A DNA stretch of 64,000 bases, taken from contig CM038706.1 of the NCBI GenBank assembly GCA_021613375.1, positions 18,729,366 to 18,793,365 on the forward strand, in the 5' to 3' direction. The notes beneath the pieces were generated by a model that was not told the DNA's origin, made no database searches, and worked only from the letters and a program-made list of their open reading frames with translations. A program made the translations under genes and the position numbers. Source of the stretch: Megaleporinus macrocephalus (Eukaryota > Chordata > Actinopteri > Characiformes > Anostomidae). The number at the start of each line of letters is the position of its first letter. The first letter of the stretch is position 1. This document shows, piece by piece, positions 12,392 to 25,512 of this stretch.

Positions 12392-15300
12392 TGAAAAGGG
12401 AAGAGAGAGAAAGATCATAAGGAGCAGAAGCCACAGCAAGAACAGTGTCGCATTTAATAACAATCACAGGAAGCACTGATGAATGAATAATGGCTGATAG
12501 ATGGATGGAAAGACAGACAGATGCATGTTGTATTTATGGGACCGCATTCAACTTTTTATCCCATTCATCTCGCTACCAAACAACAGAGGTGAAAGACAGC
12601 ATGAAAGACAAAGGCGTGACACTAATCTAGCAGAGGAGGAGAGCGGGATGCGAGAGAGAGAGAGAGAGAGGAGAAGAAATCCCATCAGCACGAGCAAAAT
12701 GAAAAAGCACTGAAATTAAAGGAACATCAAGAAGCCCGGAGAAATTAAAACATTGCAGTGCTGAGAAATAAGCATGCTGTGAATGACTTCCCTCACCAAC
12801 AAACGCTCAACAAACGGAAAAGGAAATGAGTTTTAAATATCCCGCTAATGTGAGTCATGACAGCCAGCCCCCACAGCATATGCTGCCTTCAATAATTAAC
12901 TCATTAAATGAATATGCAAAAAGAGAGATAAACAAACAATCAGGCAACAAATACGCATTGTAACTGTGTCCTAAGCTTTTGCGACACAATTAAGGTTCTG
13001 TAATTGTGTCCTAAGTACATCGTCACTGTCAGAACAACAGTTCACCAATAGTTCATCTCCTGAATGCTAACTTTATAAAAGAAGAAAAACTTGTAATGGG
13101 ATTCAATTTAAAAAAAGACTGTACTCCACATCATTTTGGAGTTTTTCCTTTTGTCTATTCAGTTTCTGACATCATTTGTAAAAGCCTATGGCACTTTACA
13201 TCAATTTAATGATGGATCAAAGGAAATTGGCCAAAATGACTTGGAACTAAGTCTGGTTACATTGATTTGCCTTAAAAGCAAAGTATGTTTTTACCTTCAC
13301 CTGTAATTTTAGAGAGACAAAGACCGCAGAGAGATATATGAGAAGGAATGGCATTTGTAACTTGGGTAACACTTCTTATGAAAAATGCATTTAGAAAGTG
13401 CTATATGCCACACATTAACGCCTTACAATGCCTGCTATAAGCCTGTATAATTGCCTATACATAGTTATAGTGATATGCAGGACGTATATACCTTTATAAT
13501 ATCAGATTTCATAAAGCAGTATAACTTTTATCCATAAGAACAGAGTAAACACAAATGGTCTAATGCACTATAACACAATATGACATGGTTCTAGTAATAT
13601 ACCACAACAGCTTAAAAGAACCAGAGTGCTTCAAAGTGGAGTGGCTCTTTTGCTTCAAAAGAGCCAGTGCTTCAATGTTATTGTATTTTTTTACAAGCCT
13701 AACTTTTGTATGTGTGTGAATTTTACAGAGTTTGTTTATTTTAGCTAACTGGAAACTGGACACTGTAATGCTAGATTACAGCATTAAAGCTTAAGGCTAA
13801 ATGGTTAGTAACATAGAGAGTTGCTTTATGCTGGCCAGTAGAAAAACAACAGTAAACGACAGCTGCCTTGTTTCACACTTAACATTCGCAATGGCTTTAA
13901 GCTGCTGTGCTCATTTTTAAAAGTCTTGTATTACCAGTTAGATGAAATTACCACAATACACAAAAAGCCGGTAATGACCAGGTATAAACTCTGTATTATA
14001 ACAATGTCTACAATGTCTCTATATATTGACCAAATATTAAACCTGACTTTAGGCAGCCTTGTGCATGCAATTATAACTAGTTAAGCTTAAATGTTAAGAG
14101 CTTTTAAGAGCTTATTTATGTTTTTTTTATTTGATCCATTGATAAGCACTTATTTTTGGATTGTAATCTTTTCCAGCAGTAAACATTGTCTATAACTTAA
14201 AGATGTTTGGTAATTATAATGCAAACAAGGGAATCATATCCGGGGCTTCACTGACAAGATCTTTGCCAACACAGAGAAATCTGTGAGTTGACGATAATTC
14301 AGCTGGGTCCTTAAACATACCTGGGCAGGTGTCTTTAATGTGTAAGGCTGTAAATGTCCTATTCTTCTGGAAGTGCAACAGTATTCTGAACGTAGTGTCC
14401 AGTACTAAGGTGAGAGTGAAAAAATTGTTCCTCTTGTCCATTTTCATCAAACTCTGGAGGGGATGATGTGGACTTGTACAACTTAATGCACCACAGTATA
14501 ATAATAATTTATTTTTAATATAGGTCAGCCTCCCAGAAGCCTGTATGCACCACGGCATTTAATAAATTCACAAAACAACAGGGACCAAAATAAACATCTA
14601 AGAACTGTATTCAGTAATTATCTTTGAAAGCTTTCCCAAATTCTGATTAAAATAGATCATACTGACCTTTCCACTCAAAACTGTACGAATTCAGTGATAA
14701 AGACATAAAAAATGAACAATAAAAGGAGCTGGCTGTCAAAACAAATGAAGACACGGCTTCACAAACCATAGTCTGATGCATCTTTCATTGATTACAGCTC
14801 TAACCAACCAAAGCCTGATTAATCTAAGACACTAATTAAAAATCCTCATTGCTTGACGGGGCGGAACAGAGCTAGTCATCAGAGACAGTCTTTAAGGTGA
14901 GTAATGATTCTAATTTACCATGGCCTAATTAGGAAGTAATAAATGCACAAGTGCTACTATTAAAGGTAGTCTTATAGAAATGTCAGGTAAAACATAGCAT
15001 GTGGACATAGCATCAGCCAGACATAGCATCAGCCAGACATAGCATCAGCCAGACATAGCATCAGCCAGTCATAGCATCAGCCAGACATAGCATCAGCCAG
15101 ACATAGCATCAGCCCGACATAGCATCAGCCAGTCATAGCATCAGCCAGACATAGCATCAGCCAGAGCTCTGAAAGTAAATCCAAACAGCTGAGGAACATT
15201 TAGCACTCCAAGACAATTCTCCAATGCCAATTAAGGTTAGTTTGAAATGAGAGTGTTTACAAGTGTAGCCCTTATTAAAGTTCTATTACATGGATGTATG

Positions 15301-18300
15301 TATGGATCTACTCACCCTGACTTGACCCACAGAAACATTGGCCCTCTCTTCCTGTACTGTCAAGTTCCTAGGCAGGGTGAGGTCAAAGGTCGGGTCATTG
15401 TCATTGACATCTGTGACCACAATGCTGACCGTGGCAGTCGAGGTCTGTTGATGAAAAGAGAGAATTAGAGACATAGGCTGTCATAACATAACTCTAATTG
15501 TGAGACTATAAATAATGAATATTCGGATTACACAGTGTATTCAACCTCCACATTTGCACATTAGTGTTGCTTCACATGTTTTATGTTATGCTTGTGTCAT
15601 TTGAGGTATGAAACAAATGCCATTCATCAAAAGGATAACCATCCAGCACTGATTAGACATTAGACGATATAAACAGTTTCCAGTAAAGGATGACTAATGG
15701 GAAAAGTCCTGGAGAGAAAGCAACAAACTGTCATTTGGAGCAACAATCTTCGGAGGGCTTTATCCCTCGTACAATTCCAGAAACATGTTTGTAGACGCAT
15801 AATGAAATCTTCACCCACTGCATGCCTGGAACTTGAATACTGTAACACGTAATGAATAATTCAATTCAGCAGTTCTCTCATGCAGAGCAACACTGAGAAG
15901 AAATGGAGTGAAATGTTTTTGTCCTTCTGGGACACAGACATGCATAATTAACTAATTAGCAAACCCCCAGAGACGGCACACTCTCAGATTTTACAGGAGG
16001 AATTGGAAACGTTGCCCTGACGGCTCAATATTTTGGAATCTAAGACATTCACAGATTCACCAGTATGCTAAATATTTGGCGTAATCAAATAGTTTAATAA
16101 CAGTTTTTACATTATACTGATATGTACTGATGCAACCCACATACCGTTGCTGTCCAATGACAAGCAAGTTTTCTTTTAATGGTAGCTTTACAGGAGAGAA
16201 CAAAAACATCCGTAATTTTCAGTGTAAGTTAATGCACATAGTTTTTATTGCATGTGATTTTGGGGCCTTTCTATTGGACAGAAATGGACACACCTGTTTT
16301 TCTTTGGACAGCGACGATATAAAGAATAGAAACTGGGCTTCGTTCCACCAGTTTTGTTTAATTTGTTCTTAAATGGATACATTAGTTAAAACTATTGCAT
16401 TACAAATGTCAGTAGCTAGTTGATGCATACATAGAACAACAAGTTTAGCAAATTCTGACTAACCAACACAACAGCATGGGCTCTAGAGGTTTCAGTGCCA
16501 GCTGAGCTTTAATTATGTGGATCTATTTAAGGAATGTAAGTTTTATGTCTTTAAATCATGATCATGACAATAAAACCACAACATAAAGCATAAAACAAGT
16601 GTCAAAGTTTTCCTCATCAGCTATAATTATTAATGCAGCCTTTTTAAGTGATGTCATCTATGTTGTATGTTTGGCCCTATCTGGCCCATAAAGTCTACTA
16701 GATGGAACAGCGGATTTCGAATTTCATGGATGCGATTAACAAATTTCTGTTTACTCAAGTTTAGGTGCTCAAGCTATGATTCATCCTCTTGCGCAAATAA
16801 AACTGTGATGTCAATGATGAACAGCCAATCGCATAAAACATGAGGAGTCAAGTGGTTTACTTAAAAAAAAAGAAAGATTACCATTACTGCCACAGTGTAT
16901 ACAGGAGTAATTATCAAGGTGTGATATTTGGGGATACTGGAGAGTCCGGAAATTTACTGAATGTCTCAAAATAGATGCTCAAATACAAATACTTATTATG
17001 CAGTGCTGGTCTGGCTCATGGTGGGGCTATTGCAAATTATGGCCTGGATACCTCCAAAAATCTTTACAAGATGCTGTAAATCTGAAAACTTGCCTAGTTT
17101 CCCAAGAGACTGGTGAAAAAAGTGAATTGTTACTAATTTCTCAAACTGAAGACAAAAGAGTAGATGTGTAAGATCTCAATAAATGTCTGGAAGTATGCAT
17201 TAAAACTAAAATGAGCATTTCTAGAAGAATAACACCTATAGCTCCGCTATAGTGAGTCAGTTAGCAGCTCACCAGCACTAGAGAAACCAGCCACATGAAG
17301 TACCAGAGGGTATTATGCATCGTAATAATTGCTTCATTTCTGTATTATGTATGAAAAGCAATTTGCTTTCTTCATGTGATTTATATGCAAACGTTTTATG
17401 AACTTGGGGAAATTATATTTAAAAAGCAATTTTTCCAGACAAGAAGCCTTTAATAAGCCTTTATTAAAATAACACTTTTTTATAATTCAAATAGTATTAA
17501 TACAATAAGTAGGGCTTTTACATATGTCAGTGTGTTTATTTAAGCCCTTCCAAGCCTTACTTTGTGGCAACCCAGAATTGTTTGCAGTTATCATCTAATC
17601 TAACCTGTTTTGACTACTCAGTACTTTCTTTAAGCTAAATCAAGATTGCTGCTGAAGGGACTAAATAAACTAATACAATGTCTGGGGCGTCCAGGAGAAA
17701 TCTGGAACTACACTTTGTTCTTCAAACTGGAGCACAAGATATTATCTACTTCTTTCAAAATAGGAGATTTAAGTTACTTTGTATTGTATTTATGCTTATT
17801 TACATCTAATGATATCTGGTGTTCTTACTGATGAAAAGGCACTTATTACTAAGATAAAGAGTTTTAAACAATCAGCTTAGGTGCCTCAGACTTCTACTTT
17901 TACATCCTCTGTTTTTTTTACTGTGTTTGTGTTTGTAAATATTAGGTAAGTGATAAAAAAATGGCATGGTATTAATTTCAAGTATATAATAATAAACATA
18001 TTTTGTGAAATTTACCAAAACATGGTATTCAGGGCCACGTACGCTGACTTTCCTGCAGTGAGGCTGTGGTGATGGATTCTATTATAATCTTTCAAGTCCT
18101 ACCATATGCTGCACAAATGGTTATGTGTGTGTGTGTGAATGTTAACACTCTAGCCACTCAGGTGAAAGTCAAATTAATTCATCACAAACACACATACATG
18201 TATAAACGCACACACATAGGAAAATATTAGATATTATTTGAAAATATTAGAGTTACTGAATGACCTTTTAAATGTCACCTTCATGTGCGGTGCATCAGCT

Positions 18301-21300
18301 CCAGTCATCCCATATGTTCCCCATCATTCATAATGTACACACCTCCAGCTCATAAATAAGCCCTTATTTGTATTAATGGTTCACTGCTAAACCAAACATT
18401 TGAAATCTGCTTATTAGTTCAACTGGAACATCCATGCTTTCTAGTGTACACTGTGGGTGTAACGATACACAAAATTCAAAATTCTATACAATACACATTT
18501 TTAGTCATTTCATCCACTGGCTAGGTCTCTCTTAAAGCACAACGCCACCCAGCTGGCAAGGTGAAGGCCAGGCCAGCACATGCTTCCTCCAAGCCATGCG
18601 ATGGTAGCCACTAAATCTTTGCAAACTTCACTGGATAGTCTAATGTGCATGGAGGAGAACACTAACTGCCAATTCTGTTGCATCAGCTAATAGACACCCA
18701 TGTCGGCTAGTATCGTGATAGGGGACAGGGAGGGCCACACAACCTACACACAGACAGCGAAGCCAATTACGCTTTCTTGGACTCTTTTGGATGGATGGTT
18801 GTGACATCGCCAGGGATAGAACTCACAATCTCCCAGCGCCTAGACGGTTGTGCAGGTGTTGTGAAGGTGTTATGATATATTTTCAGATTCCACACTATTT
18901 TCAATTCTGAGGTCAACATTCAATTCAATTTCCAATTTATGTCTTGGAGGTGTCTTGACTCTACAGAACTCTGTCTATATACTACATAGATTTGTTGGCT
19001 CAGATAAATAAAAGTTCTTCAGTATAACTGTCACACTGTTGTCTAATAAAATAAACCTCAAATATGATACCACTTACAATTTCTAATTGATTTATAAAGT
19101 CATTTGAATGTGGGTGCCCCTATCTGGCCACTTTACTCTGATAGGCTGCATCCAGCTGCATAGTTTTGACAGTGTTTTTCACAAAACATGAAACAAGAGA
19201 CAGTTCTGATTGGACAGCTGCCGGAGCTGTCCCTACATTGAGTTCTGTCCATACTTCTACAATGGCATACATTCTACTGTATCAGTTTCAGTCAGAGACC
19301 AATCTTGAAAGTCAGGCTGAACTCAATCTATCTTCACAAGTTAGACTGAAGCAACATATTTCAGAGTGGTAGATGGGCAATAAGGATTGTGTTACAAGAT
19401 GGCATCACCTGGTAACAGAAAAAAGGACTGGAATTCCGATAAGGCTGAACTTGCTGAACTTATGTATAAGAGAGGATGAGGCATGGAATGCAGGGTCCAC
19501 TCTTACACTCCCCCCAATAGCTGAAGTAGCTTCTTGATGAGAATGTTCTGCCTTTCTCTTTCATTTCCCTGTCAAGCATGTTTTCCCTCCTCTTCTGTGC
19601 CAACACAAGGTTCCTTATTTAAATTCGACTGGATCAGAGAACAGAGCAGAGATAAGACACAGAGTGCAGCAGGGCTGCTCTTTAAGAGGGGAGAATGGAA
19701 GACGTAGCTCATCAGAAGAACTTGACACCTCTGCTAGTGGGCCCTTATGTGTCAGTACAGGCTCTTGTCCTTTCAAAGGTAATTATGTCCCTGTTCTGCA
19801 GGACTCGGTGCAGGCGCTGGCTTGATTACAGTCCAGCAGGTCTGCCACTGGATGAGCTTGATAAATGAGCTGCTAGTATTTATTCATCACATTCAAAACT
19901 TCCCTCAAATTCCTTCCACCCCCATCCCCACCACAGCACACATCTTCACTGAGCAGACAAAGGCAGAGGAAGCACTATTAAAAAGGTGAGTGCATTTAAA
20001 AAGCATGTGGATTTGCATTTAGTCTCAATTTTCTTTGAAAAAAAGACCTAAAAGCAATGTCTGACAGAAATGAAAAGGAAAAAAAAGGCCCGTTAATGAG
20101 CATTAAAATTATTCAAGCTCTGATTTCACAGAGAAACTGGGTGTGTTTTTGTGTGTGTGCATGGCAAATTAATGGCATGATGCAATGTTAGATTTGCATT
20201 GCAAACAAACGAGTGAAATCCCATGAATTGAGTTTGCTATGCTGTTATCATGTTTACTATCAAAGAGAAGAAAGACAAAAGAGAAGTACAGAAAACATGA
20301 TGGGGCAAAAGGGGGGAAAGGGAGAAAGAGAGAGAGAGGTAAGAGAGAGAGAGGGAGAGAGAGAGAAAGAGAGCATTTACTATCAATGAAGAGCATAAGC
20401 AGCTGCTAGAAATTGGCCCATTAAGGTGCGTGATTAAATGAAAGGATTTTCATTTGGTTACCAGAGCTTGGCAGCAGAGGTGCATTTACATTTAATGAAG
20501 TGCGCAGGTGACCGCTAGCCATGCCAAGAGTGTCTTACTGCTGGCTGCTGTCTTTCTCTATAGACATAACTATGCCAAAGAAAATGCCCTAGCTTAGGTG
20601 CACAACACTTCCAAAAGTTCAATGAATGATTTATGAAAGGACTGAATTAATAACCGGCAACTTTAATGTTTGACTTCTAAACGTGTTTGTGATTATAAAA
20701 TGGGAAGGCTGGAGCTTTACCCCTCCTTGGTGTCCGTCGGAGGCTGTGACGATGAGACGGTATTGGTCGGTGGTTTCTCTGTCCAGCGCCTTTGCTAAGA
20801 GCAGCAGACCTATACTGAACAGAAAGACAAGAAAGACAATGACATCACAGCTTATGGAGAGCACTGAGCTAGCAGAATGTAAATGCAGAACACTCCTCAC
20901 TGATAGAGGTACTAAAACAGAGATAGAAGAAATCCATTAAGATTAGTGGAGTGTACAATCCCCCCCAACCCCACCCTCACTAAAAAATAATTATTCAAGA
21001 TTAACTGTGTTACGTTTCATGCAGTTATTTGCAGTTAACTGCATGTGTATGTTTGCTTGAATGTTACCCTGTCCATTTATAGAACATCACATTTTGTTAC
21101 AGATACATGAGCAGGAAAAATGGGCTTCATCGGAATTTGCATTCCTTATTTTCAATCATTTCTTTCTGTGGATGCAGGATTTAGATGATTTTAAACATAA
21201 AACTGTCAGAATATATTCATTTCCAGAACTTCCAGTTTTTATGGTCAACATCTGGAGTGACTACATGTTTCAACTCCTCCATGACTGAGGCCCATCAGTT

Positions 21301-24300
21301 ATAAACAAACCAAGGCATTGAAGTAGCTGGTAATGACATTGGATTGATAAGGAGAGCTGTCACTGGAGCTTAACACAAAGTTAACTGGTTAGTATGACAA
21401 TATAATGTGTTATCATAATAAGTTATGTCACAACACAGTAAGTTTTTCTGTACATATTGTGGAAATCGCCAGAACACTGACAAATTGCATTTTTTTATAA
21501 TAAAAAGAGAAAAATGATTCTTGTTTAACTGGATTTAGTGCAATGCATCATAATAATAAATATGAAATAATAATAAATTATTGTATAATAATAAAATATG
21601 AAATAAAATTGTTGTGTACACAGCTTTTATGTGGCAATATTGCTTTGTTTTGCATTTTTTCTTTTGCTATAAGTGAACAAATGTCAGAAAAAATAATATT
21701 GTAACATATTGTGTGGTGTAAAAAAAAATCATTTTTGCAATATCACCATCTGTCTTTGAGAACTTGAACTGCATAGCAACGGCATGCATAAAATAAGAAA
21801 ATGTTTTAAATATTGAATAATTAAAAGATACTTTCTGTTTCTGTTTTCTGTTTCCAGGAACAGTAATCCACCTGATGCTGGATTTACACTGATTCTACTA
21901 TTCTAGTCTAGCACAACTAAACCTAAAATCACCAGAACATGTGGTCTCTTGTTATATCTTGCTTGCCTAGCTGCTGGATCATAAGCTTTAAAGGGTTTAA
22001 GGGGTTAACAGACAGAAGTCCTCCGCAGAATCCCCCACAAAACAGCTCCCAAAATAGCCATGAAAAGCCATTCATGAAGTAATTCACTGACTAGACCGAC
22101 ACCACCAGCAATGCTCTATAGAACATATAAAGTACTGGTTAACAGCCTAATAACTGCAGAAGTAGCCCATTACAGCTGGCTGCGGCTTCCTCAGCAAATC
22201 GGTGCTGGTTTGGTCCCACATCCCTGAAGCTCCTCACCTCCATCTCCATACAAACCTGCTGCATCATATGCCCTTCTAATGTCTTCATGTATATTAATGC
22301 CGGTTGCAGCAGGGATGGAGACAGACCCTGTCTGCAGCAAACGTGTCCAGCCTGCATAAACCCACTCACAGCAACCGTTAATAAGCCCATAAGGATGCTA
22401 TTACTTGCTTTAGGCCAACAGCACTGCGTACAGCAGCGGTGCAGTGTCCTGTAGTGAGATAACAGAGCTGGGGGGTACGTGTCTGTATCTGTAGTGTGAA
22501 GGGCAGAGAGGCGGCTACCGTCATGTCACTATTGATTTACGTCTAATTAGCAATTACCGTTCTCTGGGGACACTTACGGCCAGATGCACGACAAGGGGGT
22601 GGAGTCAGGACTTGTTAAAACAAGATCTGGCTAGAGCGTAACTTGTATGATAAACTGTACTATGGAGAGCTCATTTCACTGATGGACGCTATATTGTGCT
22701 CTTTCACAGTCAGACTGGATGCGTTTTAAAGAACGCTGAAATTAATTCATATTTAACTCATACTTAATAATGAGTTTAGGTTGGACTTGTGACATGTTGC
22801 TTACATACAGTTTAAATTGTTATGCAACCAGGATGGACTATGCTGCTGTAATTACTATGTTGAAAAGCACAACAATGACATTAGGAGTTTAAAAACCTAC
22901 ACCTGATCTATCCTAACCCTGTGATCTTTTATATACATAAATAAATAAATATTATTTGCAATCAACACTACACAAAATGTAGATATTTCTTTAACTGAGA
23001 TATTTTGCCAATATTCTGTTGCTATAAAAATAAATAAATAAATAAATGCATCTATCGGCTAGCCATGGCCAGGGCAAATGTGCAGCCACAGCTGGACTGC
23101 AGACAGTACCTGTAAACCTGCAAACTGCACCTATATGGTAGGTGCATGCAAAAGAACACAAGGATACATTATTGCAAATAACATCACGGCTGGGATTTGG
23201 TTGCAAGCACAAGTAAAGTTGAGTACAGTGCAGTTGTGATGTTATCTGTGATCTTAAGTGTTCTACTGATCGCTTGTATATAGCTGTTTCCTAAATAAAG
23301 GAATTAGTAAAGCAGAGACGCCTAAAACAATGCATTGAAGATGGTTTAATATTGCCAGGTCTGTCTGCCAAAAAAGTAGCTATAAAAATATCCATAAAAC
23401 TGAGACAATATCAAAGCCTTTCCTATACGTTCCCAAGCCTGAATGTGGTTTTGTTCCAGTCAATAAAGAATTTCAGCTTATTTTGTTTACCGAATTGTCA
23501 AATTCCAGTTTGTTGGAAACTAAAATTGGCTGAAAACAAGTTTAGGGACACTAACAGGTATGAAATATGTCTGATGCAACACTCTAATTTAGAACTGGAT
23601 GAGCTGCAGGTCATGCTATCCTATAGAGGTTACTAATACAATAGAATACAGTTCTTACTAACTTTTTACAATTACTGTGAAAGAAACACACTCAGGCATG
23701 ATGCTTCTTGTGCTGTCTGAACAAACCGTTGTATAAGCTCAGCCAACTTATGAAGAGCCACTTCCTATTCCTCTTATTACTTAAAGATTAAAGATGTCTT
23801 ACAGATGCTAAAGTGTGTGTTCAGGCATGTCTGAATTGAATGGGGCTAAATGGAAACTTTTCCTTAGTATTTCACTTAGGATTAATCTTTTATTTAATTA
23901 GAAAAATACACTGCAAAAAACAAATACCATTTATTTATTTAGCTGTGGACAACATGACTATAGCATTCTGGCTGTTCATGCTCATTGTTATAATTAATTT
24001 GCTAAAAACAGCATTAGAAAGTCCAACGACTGGAACTGATCAGGGTTTTAAAACATGACAGCAGTGTTATTCTTTTCTGTTTAGGGACAAACAAGTCTGC
24101 ATAAAACAAAGTAATCATTTACAGAAGACAACTTTGTACAAAAGCTTCATATAAATATAAACCCATTCATTCTGGACTCACTCTGAAGCGCCCTCTAGGG
24201 TCAGCACAGGCTGTAAGCTTTCTTAAGCGAAGGTGCATCTCCTGTCTATTCTCTGGTATCACTACCTGACAATCTGCCACTGAGTGGGGGTACAAAGCGA

Positions 24301-25465
24301 GAGTAATTACTAAAAACTGTGAATATATCACTCATGTTTTATATGCCAGGGGGGTATGTCAGTGTCTGTGTCTGTCCTAGAAAGAGGTGCAGAGAGCAGG
24401 ATGTCATCAGACAGACTAGATCTTGTTAACACTGCTGTCAGAGACTCCAGATACAGGGGAGAGTTTGATAGAGCAGATAACGGTACTGTGCTGTCCTTTG
24501 CCATGTGTTGATGTGTGTGAGCAAGCAAGAGAGAGAGAGGGAAAGAGAGAGAGAGTAAGAAAGAGTAAAAGAGCCTGTGTTTGTATGCTTGGCACATTGA
24601 GATGTACCACTTTATTCCCCCTGAAACACATCCTCTCCGCCGACCTCTACATGATAGATTGAAGGCGTCCTTGCTGGCTCGTGAAACGGAGATATAAAAT
24701 AAAACAGTGGCTGGGATTTCACTTCTTCTGCTGCATCACAAAGAAGCCGAACTGTCCAAAGAAAATGAATTTCAATTTTAACTGCATGTTTTATTACCGT
24801 CTAACTAATTTTGTTTCTCTGAGCTGTGGCTCCATCTAGCATAAATTTGCCTCAGATAGCCTGCTTCTTGTCCCGCAAAGCCCTCTCAGCACCCCAGCTA
24901 TCATACGGTAATGATGCTCGAGCTAGAACACGGAGAGACGAGGAGCTGAGGGAAAAAAAAGAAAGACTAAAAGAGAGGAAAAAAGGAGTATTAAATGTTC
25001 AACAGTCTTCCGAGTTGCATGTTCAGCGGCTGAGAAGTTTAGCCGCGGAACCCTGCCATCACCACACGCAGCCACACATGCATCCTCTTATTTATGTGTT
25101 TATCCTGGGGACGCAACACAGCTCTTTAGGTTAATATTTAATCCAGACTTCTTATAAATCTCCCTTCTTCTTAAGTTTCTCTCTTTCCCTCTCCCTCTCT
25201 CTCTCTCTTTTCATCTTCCCTCTTCTCTGTCTGATGTGTCTCGGCTGCACGTCTACAGCTCTGAGCGGAGAGTAAAGGCGAGCGCGCCGTGCGGAGAGAT
25301 GAGCAGAGCGGTGGAGATGAGCGGAGACAGGGAAGAGGTGTGGGTGAAGCTGACATGGCCGTGCTGCATTCAGAGGTTCAGCCCAAGCTACAAAGCGAAA
25401 AAGCGCTCTGCCCATCATCTCAGCCCTCACTGGCACTGCTCCACGGCTCCACTGAGAATGGATTC

Positions 25466-25512
<47 letters not shown>

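Larger units (their letters stand above)
11071..15315 (-). other. pcdh15: pcdh15 intron between EC6/7 and EC7/8 exons
   Basis: 4245 bp, phase 0, GT-AG. Contains a MITE copy (11805-12083), purine-rich GA patches near 12340-12420 and 12650-12675, and the 16-bp minisatellite at 15003-15162. Nothing else identified. Confidence 0.85.

Noticed and set aside
14214..14558. 114-codon minus-strand frame in the intron
   Set aside because: No domain or motif recognised, no splice context matching pcdh15, and typical chance length for this window.
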